A stretch of 51,986 nucleotides of DNA from JANNWF01 sp038205755 (GCA_038205755.1 JBBRBN010000020.1:1-51986); one strand, 5' to 3'; shown: positions 16,463 to 27,642, counted from the stretch's first letter. Notes: generated from the sequence alone by a model not told the origin. Translations and numbers: made by a program.

Positions 16463-17386
16463 ATGCCCAACCCGTCACCCGAACTGCCGTTCACCGGCGA
16501 ACGCTTCACGCCCGAGTGCGTACGCGAGATATGGCTCGAACATTGGCATCGGTATGTGTTTGCTGCGCGCCTCGCGGGTGGCCGGCGCGTGCTCGACGCG
16601 GCCTGCGGCGAAGGCTATGGCAGTGCGCTGCTGGCGCAGACGGCGGCGGATGTCGTCGGCCTCGATATCTCTGCCGAGACCATCAGCCATGCCCGTAGCC
16701 GCTATGGCGAACGCCCCCGGCTGCGTTTTGACCAGGCCGATGTCGCATCGCTGCAGTCACTGCCAGCGGCGAGCTTCGACCTGATCGTCAGTTTCGAGAC
16801 GCTCGAACATCTGGCGGCCCAGGAAGCGCTGCTCGACGGCTTCGCCCGCCTGCTGGCGCCCGGCGGCGTGCTGCTGGTGTCCACGCCGGACCGTCGCACC
16901 TACAGCGACCTTCCTGGTTTCCAGAACGAGCACCATGTCCGCGAACTTTATCGCGACCAGTTCGAGGCCCTGCTGACGCCGCGCTTTGCGCAGGTCCAAC
17001 TGTACGGACAGAAGCTGCTGTTCCAGGGCGTGCTGTGGCGCGTGGACAAGACTAGTGCAGCCGCTGCATCGAGCGCAGAGCCAGCCAGTGCCGGGGCCAA
17101 CACCCTTGATGCTGCCGGAATCAGCGCCGCAGGTCTGGCCTACGAACCGCTGTACTACCTGGCCGCGTGCGCGCAGCGGCCGGACGATCTGCCGAGCGAT
17201 CAGCTGCCCGAGCTGCATCTGTTTGGCGACGCCGCCGAAAGCGTCTATCGGCACTACGAGGACGAGATTCGCAAAGGAATTGCGGCGGGGCAGCGGTTGA
17301 TTGCACTGGAGCAGGCGTTGACCGAGGAGCGCGCCGCGCGAGCGCTGCTCGAGCGCCAGTTGGCGGAACTGCAGGGAGGAAGCTGA
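16463..17386 (+). CDS. Class I SAM-dependent methyltransferase
   Basis: A methyltransferase of 307 residues. Motif I is VLDAACGEGYG (about residues 43-53), the acidic end of strand 2 is VGLDIS, and motif IV lies in FDLIVSFETLEHL; LLAPGGVLLVSTPDR follows. The N-terminus (ELPFTGERFTPE) resembles methyltransferases of O-antigen clusters. The C-terminal 100 residues end in a coiled-coil-like helix (LIALEQALTEERAARALLER). Within a Wzm/Wzt locus it could methylate sugar residues, possibly as chain terminator, though this is inference. The TGA overlaps the ATG of the next gene by one base, and GGAGGA at 17374-17379 within its end serves that gene. Confidence 0.85.
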   Translation: MPNPSPELPFTGERFTPECVREIWLEHWHRYVFAARLAGGRRVLDAACGEGYGSALLAQTAADVVGLDISAETISHARSRYGERPRLRFDQADVASLQSLPAASFDLIVSFETLEHLAAQEALLDGFARLLAPGGVLLVSTPDRRTYSDLPGFQNEHHVRELYRDQFEALLTPRFAQVQLYGQKLLFQGVLWRVDKTSAAAASSAEPASAGANTLDAAGISAAGLAYEPLYYLAACAQRPDDLPSDQLPELHLFGDAAESVYRHYEDEIRKGIAAGQRLIALEQALTEERAARALLERQLAELQGGS

Positions 17387-19236
17387 TGGAATTCAAGTTC
17401 GACTACGGCACGGTGCACTCAAGCTCCGCAACGCCCTCGGCGGTGCCGCTATGGGCAGCCATCGACGGTCGGGTCAGCCCGCTGGCGGGCGATGAGGTGG
17501 TGTTCTTCGATCCCGCCACCGGCCGCAGCCACGTGATGACCCAGCAGGTGCTGCAGGCGCTGGACCTGTGCCGCGCGTTTCGACCATTGAGCGAGCACGT
17601 CGAGGCCGTCGCTGCTGGGTTGCCGGGGCTGCAGGGCAAGCAGACGGCGGTCAAGCCAGTGCTGGAGTCGCTGCAGAGCCGCGGTCTGCTGATCAGCGAC
17701 GATGCCTGGCTGCGGCGGTTGGGAGACGTGGCGGCGCGCCCGCAGGCCAACGTGGCGGGCCTGTTTGTGCGCGCCTGCAACCGCCCGCAGCAGCTGGCGG
17801 CGCTGCTGGACAGCCTCGCTAGCCGCGCGCCATCGCTGGCCAGCGCGCAGCGGCTGGTGGTGGTCGATGATTCGCCCGATCCGGACGCCGTGGCCGCCAA
17901 TGGCAGGCACCTGCGCGCGTTCGCCGCAACGTGGCCACAGCCGGTGCATCACGTCACTCCGGCGCTCTGGCGGGAGATCCTCGCCGCACTGTGTGCCGAC
18001 CTGCCAAGCCAGGCCAGCGCACTGAGCGGTGTCCTGTTGACCCCTGCCGACCGGCGCGGCAGCGGCGGCAGCGGCCGCAATCTGATCACGCTGCTGGCCG
18101 CCGGCTGCCGCTATCTGATCCTGGACGAAGACAATCTATTGCCTCTGAACCAGCGCGTGCCGGCCAGTGATTGCTTTGATCCGCAGCCGGCGGCGTCCAC
18201 CGTGCGCACCTACGCCAGTCACGCTGAGGCACTCGCCGTCGGCACACCCGACGAAGACGCCATCGATTGGCATTTGCGGATGTGCGGCCGGTCGCTGGGT
18301 GAGCTGGTCGGGGCCGGCAAAGCACTCGCCCTGGAAAGCCACCAGCTGCTTGGCTTCGCTCCCAGCCGTGTTCCGGCGCTGAGCGGTGCGGCGCGGGTTG
18401 CGCTTACCGTCAATGGCCATCGTGGCGGCTCGTGCTCGTCGTCACTGCACTGGCTGCTGTCGCTGGATGCGAAATCACGCGCCGGCCTCTGCGCCACTGA
18501 GGCCAGCTACCTCGCGGGTCGCGGTGACGCCTCGGTGTGGGCCGGCTATGACCGCGTGCACGCCACTCGCATGGCCACCGTATCGCCGTTTGCGGTTGAC
18601 AACAGTCAGCTCATGCCGTGCACCAGCTCGCGCGGCCGCGTCGAGGATCTTCTTTACACGGCCCTGGTTTCAGCGGGTGACGGCGGCAGTCTGCAGCTGC
18701 TCACGCCCTTCGCCGCCGGACATCTCCCCGAAGCAGGCCGCGATCGCAGCCAGCAGCTGGGCGCGCCGCGCACGGCAGCATTCGGTTTTTGCATTGGCGA
18801 GCTGGTTGGCAGCATGGCAGGGGAGCTGCAAAGCGAGTTCCCAGCTGATCGCCTGCGCGCGGTGGCCGGTCGACTTGAGGACTTCGCGGGTGGCAGCAGC
18901 GCGTCCCTGCAGGCCTATCTGCGCGAGTACCTGGTCTACGAGCGCAGCCTGCTGCTGCGCCAGCTGCAGGACGCGCTGCCGGCAGCTCAGGACGCTCCGG
19001 CGGCGCTGCGTCAGGACATCCTGGCGCAGATCGAATTGAATGCGCGAGCGGTGGTTGAACGTGGTGTGCCGCGCTTCATCGACGAGGCGGCCAACGCCAG
19101 CGCAGACGATTGCGCCAGCAGATTCCGCGCTGAGCTGTTGACCCTGAGCGCCGGCCTGCGGGCCTGGCCGGCGGCGTGGGACATTGCGCTGTCGCAGCGG
19201 GAAAACTGGCTGGAGCGCGCGCGACTTCGCGCATGA
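17386..19236 (+). CDS. PqqD-like domain fused to a GT-A-like domain, unknown function
   Basis: A 616-residue protein I cannot assign to a named family. Residues of about 25-105 (VFFDPATGRSHVMTQQVLQA, LESLQSRGLLISDD) follow the pattern of PqqD/RiPP-recognition-like winged-helix domains. From about residue 120 a second domain begins with LFVRACNRPQQLAALLDSL and VVVDDSPDPD, resembling the donor-binding start of GT-A glycosyltransferases. A DED (247-249) stands where a metal-binding DXD is expected, and RGRVEDLLY (E420, D421) resembles the ED motif of such enzymes. A helical tail follows. It overlaps its neighbours by one and four bases, so it belongs to the glycan operon. The domain calls come from pattern only and need a profile search. 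Confidence 0.7.
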   Translation: MEFKFDYGTVHSSSATPSAVPLWAAIDGRVSPLAGDEVVFFDPATGRSHVMTQQVLQALDLCRAFRPLSEHVEAVAAGLPGLQGKQTAVKPVLESLQSRGLLISDDAWLRRLGDVAARPQANVAGLFVRACNRPQQLAALLDSLASRAPSLASAQRLVVVDDSPDPDAVAANGRHLRAFAATWPQPVHHVTPALWREILAALCADLPSQASALSGVLLTPADRRGSGGSGRNLITLLAAGCRYLILDEDNLLPLNQRVPASDCFDPQPAASTVRTYASHAEALAVGTPDEDAIDWHLRMCGRSLGELVGAGKALALESHQLLGFAPSRVPALSGAARVALTVNGHRGGSCSSSLHWLLSLDAKSRAGLCATEASYLAGRGDASVWAGYDRVHATRMATVSPFAVDNSQLMPCTSSRGRVEDLLYTALVSAGDGGSLQLLTPFAAGHLPEAGRDRSQQLGAPRTAAFGFCIGELVGSMAGELQSEFPADRLRAVAGRLEDFAGGSSASLQAYLREYLVYERSLLLRQLQDALPAAQDAPAALRQDILAQIELNARAVVERGVPRFIDEAANASADDCASRFRAELLTLSAGLRAWPAAWDIALSQRENWLERARLRA

Positions 19237-20108
19237 ACGGCCAACCGTCGGGCGTAGCCGCGGTGGTGGTGACGCACAACAGCGCCGCCACGCTGCGGCG
19301 CTGTCTGGAATCGCTGCTGACGCAGCCCGCGCTGTCGGAGCTGGTGCTGGTCGACAACGGCTCCCAGGACCAATGGCGCCCGCTGCTGCCGGCTGATGCG
19401 CGGGTGCACTGCATTGCGAACGAAGACAACCCGGGATTCGCCGTGGCCTGCAATCAGGGCGCCGGGCTCTGCCACTCTCCTTGGCTGTTGTTCATCAATC
19501 CTGACTGCTTTGTAGAATCTGACACGCTGCAGCGTCTGCTGGAGCAGGCGCGACAGGTGCCGTCGCTGGGCGCGCTCGGTGCCGAGCTGGTCGATCTTGC
19601 GGGCCGGGTCGATCCCGCCTCACGGCGTCGCGCGCCGACGCCGGCAGCGCTGTTCGGGCGCGCCGCGGCGGTGGCGCCGAGCGGCGCGGAGGCGTCCGCA
19701 AGGGCGCCGCTGCCGGAGCCGGTGGAAGCCATTTCCGGCGCTTTGATGCTGATGCCACGAAGCGCATTCGAGCAGGTTGGCGGGTTCGACGCGGGCTATC
19801 GCCTGCACTGCGAAGACCTCGACCTGTGCCGTCGATTGCGCGCTGCCGGCCTCAGCGTCGCGGTGGCGTCTGGCGTGCGCGTCGTCCATCTCAAAGGCGG
19901 GTCGAGCCAGACCCGGCCGCTGTGGGTGGAGTGGCAGAAGCACCGCGGCATGCTGCGCTACTTCCGCACGTTTGATGCTGCCAGCGCTCCCTGGTGGCTG
20001 CGCCTGGCGGTGCCGATCGGCATCGCTCTGCGCTATCCGCTGGCCGCCGCGCGCGCCTGGTGGCGGGCGCGGCGTCGCGACCATACCGGTAGACAACAGC
20101 GCCCGTAG
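19233..20108 (+). CDS. Family 2 glycosyltransferase, rhamnosyltransferase-like
   Basis: A GT-A transferase of 291 residues that starts with VAAVVVTHNSAATLRRCLES after a short tail. It shows VLVDNGSQD, NPGFAVACNQG and the metal site INPDCF, then SGALMLMPRSAF and GYRLHCEDLDLCRRLRAAG, the pattern of WbbL-like rhamnosyl and related transferases. The donor is not certain. The ATG at 19233 overlaps the preceding stop by four bases. The C-terminus has a hydrophobic, Trp-rich stretch and a basic tail that may attach to the membrane. It is the last gene of the cluster; the nested repeat begins seven bases later. Confidence 0.88.
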   Translation: MNGQPSGVAAVVVTHNSAATLRRCLESLLTQPALSELVLVDNGSQDQWRPLLPADARVHCIANEDNPGFAVACNQGAGLCHSPWLLFINPDCFVESDTLQRLLEQARQVPSLGALGAELVDLAGRVDPASRRRAPTPAALFGRAAAVAPSGAEASARAPLPEPVEAISGALMLMPRSAFEQVGGFDAGYRLHCEDLDLCRRLRAAGLSVAVASGVRVVHLKGGSSQTRPLWVEWQKHRGMLRYFRTFDAASAPWWLRLAVPIGIALRYPLAAARAWWRARRRDHTGRQQRP

Positions 20109-20114
20109 CGCCCT

Positions 20115-20277
20115 AACCCGCATGTTTCATCAATCTCGCGCGCCCTCGCTTGTCTCTTGACCGCACAGGAGACTGCCTCAGTTCGGTCGTATGGCTCGCT
20201 ACGCCGCTCCTTCGGTAGTCCCCTGTGCGAACACCATCCTGCGCGATCATCGCGCGAATTCATGAAACATGCGGGCG
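20115..20277. repeat. Nested inverted repeat, MITE-like element
   Basis: An outer inverted repeat of about 26 bases (20115-20142 with 20251-20277, core CCCGCATGTTTCAT) encloses an inner one of 13 bases (20162-20174 with 20217-20229, one mismatch, CGCACAGG core). The whole 163-base unit could fold into one long branched hairpin. It carries no gene, separates the convergent glycan operon and ettA, and has the size and form of a non-autonomous transposable element or an interspersed palindromic unit. The left-end sequence recurs at 29863-29890. Confidence 0.65.
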
Positions 20278-20356
20278 AACTGCCCTATCCATTGAGTGGC
20301 GCCGGGCGAACAGCGGCGGCGCCCACAGGGCGGTGTCGAACCGCCCGGCCTGACCG

Positions 20357-22018
<1,662 letters not shown>

Positions 22019-22037
22019 GGCGTGGCGAGCTCTCGAT

Positions 22038-22069
22038 AAAAAGGGAGCGCGACCGGCGAGCCGGTCGCG
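22038..22069 (-). promoter_or_regulatory. Terminator-like stem-loop in the ettA leader
   Basis: On the minus strand a perfect nine-base-pair stem (22069-22061 with 22056-22048) closes a CTCG loop, and four bases later a run of five T (22042-22038) follows. This has the form of an intrinsic terminator, yet it points into ettA, 19 bases before its start codon, and no minus-strand gene lies upstream. It may act as an attenuator or a 5' stabilising hairpin. Confidence 0.5.
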
Positions 22070-22078
22070 AAGCCCGCC

Positions 22079-22107
22079 ATTATCGGTCATCGACGAGGTC
22101 GGCGTAA
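22079..22107 (-). promoter_or_regulatory. Possible ettA promoter
   Basis: On the minus strand TTACGC (22107-22102) and GATAAT (22084-22079) are separated by 17 bases. The -10 is good and the -35 poor. Transcription would start near 22072, placing the leader stem-loop at the very 5' end of the message. Confidence 0.35.
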
Positions 22108-22211
22108 GCGCAACGTTGCCCGCCGGCTGCCCCAGCGCTGCCCGCGCTGCGCCCGATTCACCCGCTTCAATGGCCACCGATCGCGCCGCCGGCGCGAACG
22201 AGGGGTGGGTC

Positions 22212-23564
22212 ATGGGCAAACGCTGGATACTGAAGCTGCTGACGATCGGGGCGCTGATGCTGCTCTTGCTGCTACCGATGTCGGCACTGCGTGAGCTGCT
22301 CGAAGAGCGCCAGTCGCGCGGGCTCGAGGTTGCCGAGGGCATTGCCGCGTCCAGCAGTCGATCCCAGCAGCTGGTCGGCCCGCTGCTGCTGGTCGAGGCC
22401 ACCCGCACCCTGCGGCACGAGCGGGTGGTCACCGAGAACGGCGTGATGCGCAGCGTGGTGGAGTCGAGACGGATCAGCGAGCAGCGGCTGCTGCCACCCA
22501 GCCGGCTGCGGATCATTGCCGGCACACGCAGCGAGCGGCGCGGGCGCGGCGTATTCACCAGCCTGCTGTATCACGCCGACCTGCAGATCGCGGCGGAGTT
22601 CGAGCCGCCGCCGGCGCCGCTGATCGAAGGCGATCTGCTGGCCTATCGGATTGACGCCGTGCGCCTGCTGCTCGGGCTGGGCGACAGCCGTGGTATTGGC
22701 GCCGTTGCGATCACGGTCAATGGGCAGACGCTGGAGGTCGAGCCCGGCGCCGCCGGCATCGTCTGGCAGCCGCAGGGTGTGCATGTCGACCTGCCGTCAT
22801 CGCTGTGGGCTGTGCCGCTGCTGACCAGCGCCATGACGCTGCAGCTCAGCGGCACCGACACGTTCTCAGTGCTGCCGCTGGGCGGCGAGACCACGCTGCA
22901 GATGACCAGCGACTGGCCACATCCGGGCTTTGCCGGCGAACACCTGCCAACCCGACGCGATATCCGCGAAGACGGGTTCAGCGCTGACTGGCAGATCTCG
23001 CGGCTGGCCAGCCGCGCGCAGGCCGCGCTCGCCACCTGCGGAGCAGCCGAGCCGCCGTGTCATGACCTGGCTCAGACCGCGCTCAGCGTGCGCTTTGTCG
23101 ATCCGGTGGATCGCTACCTGCTGACTGAGCGCGCGCTCAAATACGCCCTGCTGTTTCTGGCCCTGGTGTTTGGCGCGGTGTTCTTCGTCGAGGCGCTGCG
23201 GCAGGTCGAAGTGCATCTCATCCAGTACGGCCTGACCGGGCTGGCGATGGCGGTGTTCTACCTGCTGCTGCTGGCGCTGTCGGAGCACATCGGATTCGCT
23301 CTGGCCTACCTCGTTTCGGCGCTGGGCTGCGTTGGGCTGATCACCTTTTACATGCGCGCGGTGCTCGGAGACAGGCGGCGTGGCGCGGCTTTCGGCGGCC
23401 TGGTCGCAGGACTGTACGCCCTGCTGTACGGAATACTGCAGTCGGAAGACTACGCGCTGCTGACGGGTGCCCTGGCGCTGTTCGCGCTGCTCGCCGCGGT
23501 GATGCTGGCGACTCGCCGACTGGACTGGTTCCAGCTGGCGCTGCCGGGCGGCGGCAGCCGCTAG
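22212..23564 (+). CDS. creD: CreD-like inner-membrane protein
   Basis: Member of the CreD family, inner-membrane proteins of unclear biochemical role that in enterobacteria belong to the CreBC regulon and affect envelope stress and beta-lactam response. The 450 residues match E. coli CreD in length. One N-terminal membrane helix (LLTIGALMLLLLLPMSAL) is followed by a periplasmic domain of about 290 residues with the family ending FVDPVDRYLLTERALKYA, then five or six closely spaced helices. The ATG at 22212 follows AGGGGTGGG. No creB or creC is visible nearby. It is divergent from ettA and ends ten bases from the convergent glycosyltransferase gene. Confidence 0.9.
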   Translation: MGKRWILKLLTIGALMLLLLLPMSALRELLEERQSRGLEVAEGIAASSSRSQQLVGPLLLVEATRTLRHERVVTENGVMRSVVESRRISEQRLLPPSRLRIIAGTRSERRGRGVFTSLLYHADLQIAAEFEPPPAPLIEGDLLAYRIDAVRLLLGLGDSRGIGAVAITVNGQTLEVEPGAAGIVWQPQGVHVDLPSSLWAVPLLTSAMTLQLSGTDTFSVLPLGGETTLQMTSDWPHPGFAGEHLPTRRDIREDGFSADWQISRLASRAQAALATCGAAEPPCHDLAQTALSVRFVDPVDRYLLTERALKYALLFLALVFGAVFFVEALRQVEVHLIQYGLTGLAMAVFYLLLLALSEHIGFALAYLVSALGCVGLITFYMRAVLGDRRRGAAFGGLVAGLYALLYGILQSEDYALLTGALALFALLAAVMLATRRLDWFQLALPGGGSR

Positions 23565-23574
23565 CCGACGCCGG

Positions 23575-25647
23575 CTAAGCGACTTCGCGGAAGAAGCGCG
23601 CCAACGCGTGGCTGGTCGCAGGATCGGCGAACAATCGCTCGCGGTGCGCAAGGATGCGCTGGCGCAATTCGGCCAGTTGTGTGGAGTCGGCGGCCAGCGT
23701 GACCGCGCGCTCCACGTAGTCATCGGCGTCGCGGGCGATCAGTTCCGGCACGTCGAGGCGCTGCAGCAGCGCCGCTGTCTGCCGGCTGCGCATGGTTGGG
23801 CCCTCGATGGTCAGCGTCGGCAGACCTTGGCCGAGAAGATCCAGCGCACTCATGCCGCCCGACCAGCCGATGCTGTCGAGGTTGAGCCGGCAGACGCCGG
23901 CCAGACCCAGGAACTTGGGCAGCGGGAAGAAGCCATGGATGCGCAGCTGCCGATCAGGATCGGCGCCGTGGGCGCGCAGCACGGGCGCCATGCGCTCGCG
24001 CAGCCATTGGCGAACGGCTTCCCGGTCGTCGGCCAGCAGATGCAGGCAGGCCGAGGGCAGACGAGCGAGAATCCGCGCGAACAGCGGGTCCTGCTCGGGC
24101 AGCAGCTTGTATATGGTCTGCGCGCAGAGCAGATCGATCCGGTTCGGATCCGGCGCATCCAGCTGCACCGGCTGTGGCGTCGGCAGATCCTCCGCGCGCA
24201 GGCCGTGACCGAGGCCCGGCAGCCGCACCAGCCGCTCGCTGTAGTAGCGCTGCGCATCGGCTGGCTCCATCGCGTCGGGCGCCAGCAGTACGTCGAGAGT
24301 GGGCAGGCCACTGCTGACCGGATGGCCCCACAGTGAAGCCTGCACTGGCGCCAGTCGCAACGCCGCCAGGGCGGCCGACATCGGGTGCATGCCAATCTCC
24401 AGATACACCAGCACGTCCAGCTCGCGCTCGGCGATCAGGCGGCGCCACTCGGGTGCCGACAGCGGGCCGCTGTGCAGGGTGGCCACGGCGCTCAGGCGCT
24501 GGTGCCAGCCGTCGCGAGGGGGATCCAGTGAGAACACCTCGAGTTCGAAGTCGTGGCCCGCCATGGCCTCGATCAGCGGGCCGAACAGCCGGGTGACGGT
24601 ATGCAGCCAGAAATTGGTGCCGAAAAAACCGATCCGGCGCCGCGTTTGCCGCAGCGGCCGCGGGTCGATGCCGGCATCCAGAGCGGCCATCATGCGCGCC
24701 ACCAATTGGCCGTAGCGGCGCTGCTCGTCGAGGGCGTCATCCAGATAGTGGCGATAGAACGCGGTCAGCTGGCCGACGCAGGCCCAGGCGTGGCGTCGGT
24801 GCTCCGCTGCGCTGAAGTCGATGGACTCGAACAAGGCCAGTCCGGCGCTCCACTGGCGGCGAAAGGCATCCGCGGCCTCAATGCTGGCGGGCGCTGGCGA
24901 AGCCGGCAGCTGAAAGGACGCCCAGCGTGCCGGCAAAAAGTCCGGGTCGCGCAGTATGGCGCGCTCCACCGCCAGCCGGCCGGCCGCGAAATCGCCTACG
25001 CCGATGTGCTCGTGGGCAAGCTCCAGCAGGTTTTCACCGCTGGCAGCGAGCTCCGCGATACGGCGCTTGAGCTCGACCCGGCGGGGCGTCTGGATGCTCT
25101 GTGAGACCAGTGCGAGGAACGAAGTGTTGAGCGCTTCGATGCGGTCAGGCTGCTGCGCCAGCACTTGGTTTGCCGCCGCTTCGGCCTCTGGATAGCGCTC
25201 GCAGCGCAGCAGCAGCTGGGCCTGCAGCAGGGCTGGTTCAACGTCATCCTGACGCAGAAGTCGCAGACGCTGCAGGGTTTCCAGGGCGGCAGCCGGTGCC
25301 AGCAGCGCCTGCAGGGTGGCGATTTCCCACAGCAGGCTGAGGTCTCGCGGCGCCTGCGCCAACAGCGGCAGCAGGGCTTGAAGCGCGGCGCTGTGGTCGC
25401 CCTGGTCACGGCGCAGAAGGGCCAGTTCGCGTCGGCTGGCGATCAGGCCTGGCTCCAGACGCAGCGACTCAGCCAAGGCTTGCTCAGCCGCGTCATGCAG
25501 GTGCAGTTCGCGCCGGCACTTGCCAAGCAGTCCCCAGGCGCGGGCATCGCCCGGACAGGTCGCGAGGTGACCCTCGATACCGACTGCCGCAGCCTGGAAG
25601 TCGCCGCGCAGCAACGGGTCGCGGATCGCAAGCAGGGCATTGGTCAT
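23575..25647 (-). CDS. TPR-containing GT41 (OGT/SPINDLY-like) glycosyltransferase
   Basis: A 690-residue cytoplasmic protein with TPR-type helical repeats over about residues 1-290 (ALAESLRLEPGLIASRRELA and others) and a C-terminal GT-B domain of the family of O-GlcNAc transferases. Landmarks are IGFFGTNFWLHTVTRLFGPL, SLWGHPVSSGLPTLDVLLAP and, near the end, GWSGGMSALDLLGQGLPTLT plus SRQTAALLQRL, which matches the UDP-binding C-lobe. These enzymes usually glycosylate Ser/Thr or Asn of proteins; substrate and sugar are unknown here. The ATG at 25647 starts directly with the repeats; the frame extends upstream into the glyA promoter region. It stands alone, divergent from glyA. Confidence 0.85.
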   Translation of the reverse strand: MTNALLAIRDPLLRGDFQAAAVGIEGHLATCPGDARAWGLLGKCRRELHLHDAAEQALAESLRLEPGLIASRRELALLRRDQGDHSAALQALLPLLAQAPRDLSLLWEIATLQALLAPAAALETLQRLRLLRQDDVEPALLQAQLLLRCERYPEAEAAANQVLAQQPDRIEALNTSFLALVSQSIQTPRRVELKRRIAELAASGENLLELAHEHIGVGDFAAGRLAVERAILRDPDFLPARWASFQLPASPAPASIEAADAFRRQWSAGLALFESIDFSAAEHRRHAWACVGQLTAFYRHYLDDALDEQRRYGQLVARMMAALDAGIDPRPLRQTRRRIGFFGTNFWLHTVTRLFGPLIEAMAGHDFELEVFSLDPPRDGWHQRLSAVATLHSGPLSAPEWRRLIAERELDVLVYLEIGMHPMSAALAALRLAPVQASLWGHPVSSGLPTLDVLLAPDAMEPADAQRYYSERLVRLPGLGHGLRAEDLPTPQPVQLDAPDPNRIDLLCAQTIYKLLPEQDPLFARILARLPSACLHLLADDREAVRQWLRERMAPVLRAHGADPDRQLRIHGFFPLPKFLGLAGVCRLNLDSIGWSGGMSALDLLGQGLPTLTIEGPTMRSRQTAALLQRLDVPELIARDADDYVERAVTLAADSTQLAELRQRILAHRERLFADPATSHALARFFREVA

Positions 25648-25723
25648 GCGTGAAGATCGTGCAACGAGCAGGGCGTCGGGTAGCCCTTTATCATACGCAC
25701 TGGACTTCGACCGGACACCCCGC

Positions 25724-26974
<1,251 letters not shown>

Positions 26975-26976
26975 AA

Positions 26977-27108
26977 CCGGGACTCGGGATTCGGGACTCG
27001 GGACTCGATGGCGTGGCGGGCGTTGGCGCCTTGCGCGAACTCTGCTCTGCCGCGAATGCGTTGAACCGGGAACTCCCTCGGCTGCCCCGAGTCCCGAGTC
27101 CCGAGTCC
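26977..27108. repeat. Inverted repeat of GGGACTC-type tandem units between glyA and nrdR
   Basis: The left arm (26977-27007) is built of four tandem copies of CGGGACT or CGGGATT units, and the right arm (27085-27108) of the complementary units. About 77 bases of GC-rich spacer lie between. The pair could form a long hairpin in the transcript, ending 18 bases before nrdR. Repeats of the CGGGATTCGGGA kind are, as I recall, scattered in Xanthomonadales genomes, so this is probably an interspersed element that now also ends the glyA message or modulates nrdR. Confidence 0.75.
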
Positions 27109-27126
27109 AAAATCCCGACGCAGTAA

Positions 27127-27642
27127 ATGCACTGCCCGTTCTGCCAGCACGAAAACACCCGGGTGATCGATTCCCGCGTTGCAGACGAGGGCGCCAGCAT
27201 CCGTCGGCGGCGCGAGTGCGAGTCCTGCGGCGAGCGCTTTTCGACCTTCGAGACGGCTGAGCTGAAGCTGCCGACCATCGTCAAGAACGATGGTCGACGC
27301 GAGGCGTTCGACGAACGCAAGCTGCTCACCAGCTTTAATCGGGCGCTGCAGAAGCGTCCGGTGTCGGCTGGCCAGACCGAGGACGCGGTGCGCGCCGTGA
27401 TGCGGGCGCTGCGCTTGACCGGCGAGCGCGAGATCGCCGCCTTGCGGCTGGGAGAGATGGTGATGGCCGAACTCAAGCAGCTCGATCAGGTCGCGTACGT
27501 CCGATTTGCGTCGGTATACCGGCGCTTCGAAGACGTGCAGGCGTTCCGCGAGGAAATCGAGCGACTCGAGCGCGACCTGCCGGGGCTGGAAGGCATCCAG
27601 CTGCCGCTGCTGGCGGAGCCGCCGCGCGGTCGGCGTGGATGA
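27127..27642 (+). CDS. nrdR: Transcriptional repressor NrdR
   Basis: Zinc- and nucleotide-sensing repressor of ribonucleotide reductase genes. The N-terminal zinc ribbon has C3, C6, C31 and C34, followed by an ATP-cone (about residues 49-139, beginning LPTIVKNDGRREAFDERKL) that senses ATP/dATP. At 171 residues it is slightly longer than the usual 150-160 because of a short tail. The family start MHCPFC fixes the ATG at 27127, although no ribosome binding site is visible; the right arm of the inverted repeat lies just upstream. The stop overlaps the next start (ATGA). Confidence 0.96.
   Translation: MHCPFCQHENTRVIDSRVADEGASIRRRRECESCGERFSTFETAELKLPTIVKNDGRREAFDERKLLTSFNRALQKRPVSAGQTEDAVRAVMRALRLTGEREIAALRLGEMVMAELKQLDQVAYVRFASVYRRFEDVQAFREEIERLERDLPGLEGIQLPLLAEPPRGRRG

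Noticed and set aside
20328..20346. Hairpin GGGCGG/CCGCCC downstream of ettA as terminator.
   Set aside because: On the minus strand it is followed by GC-rich sequence without a T-run; too weak to list.
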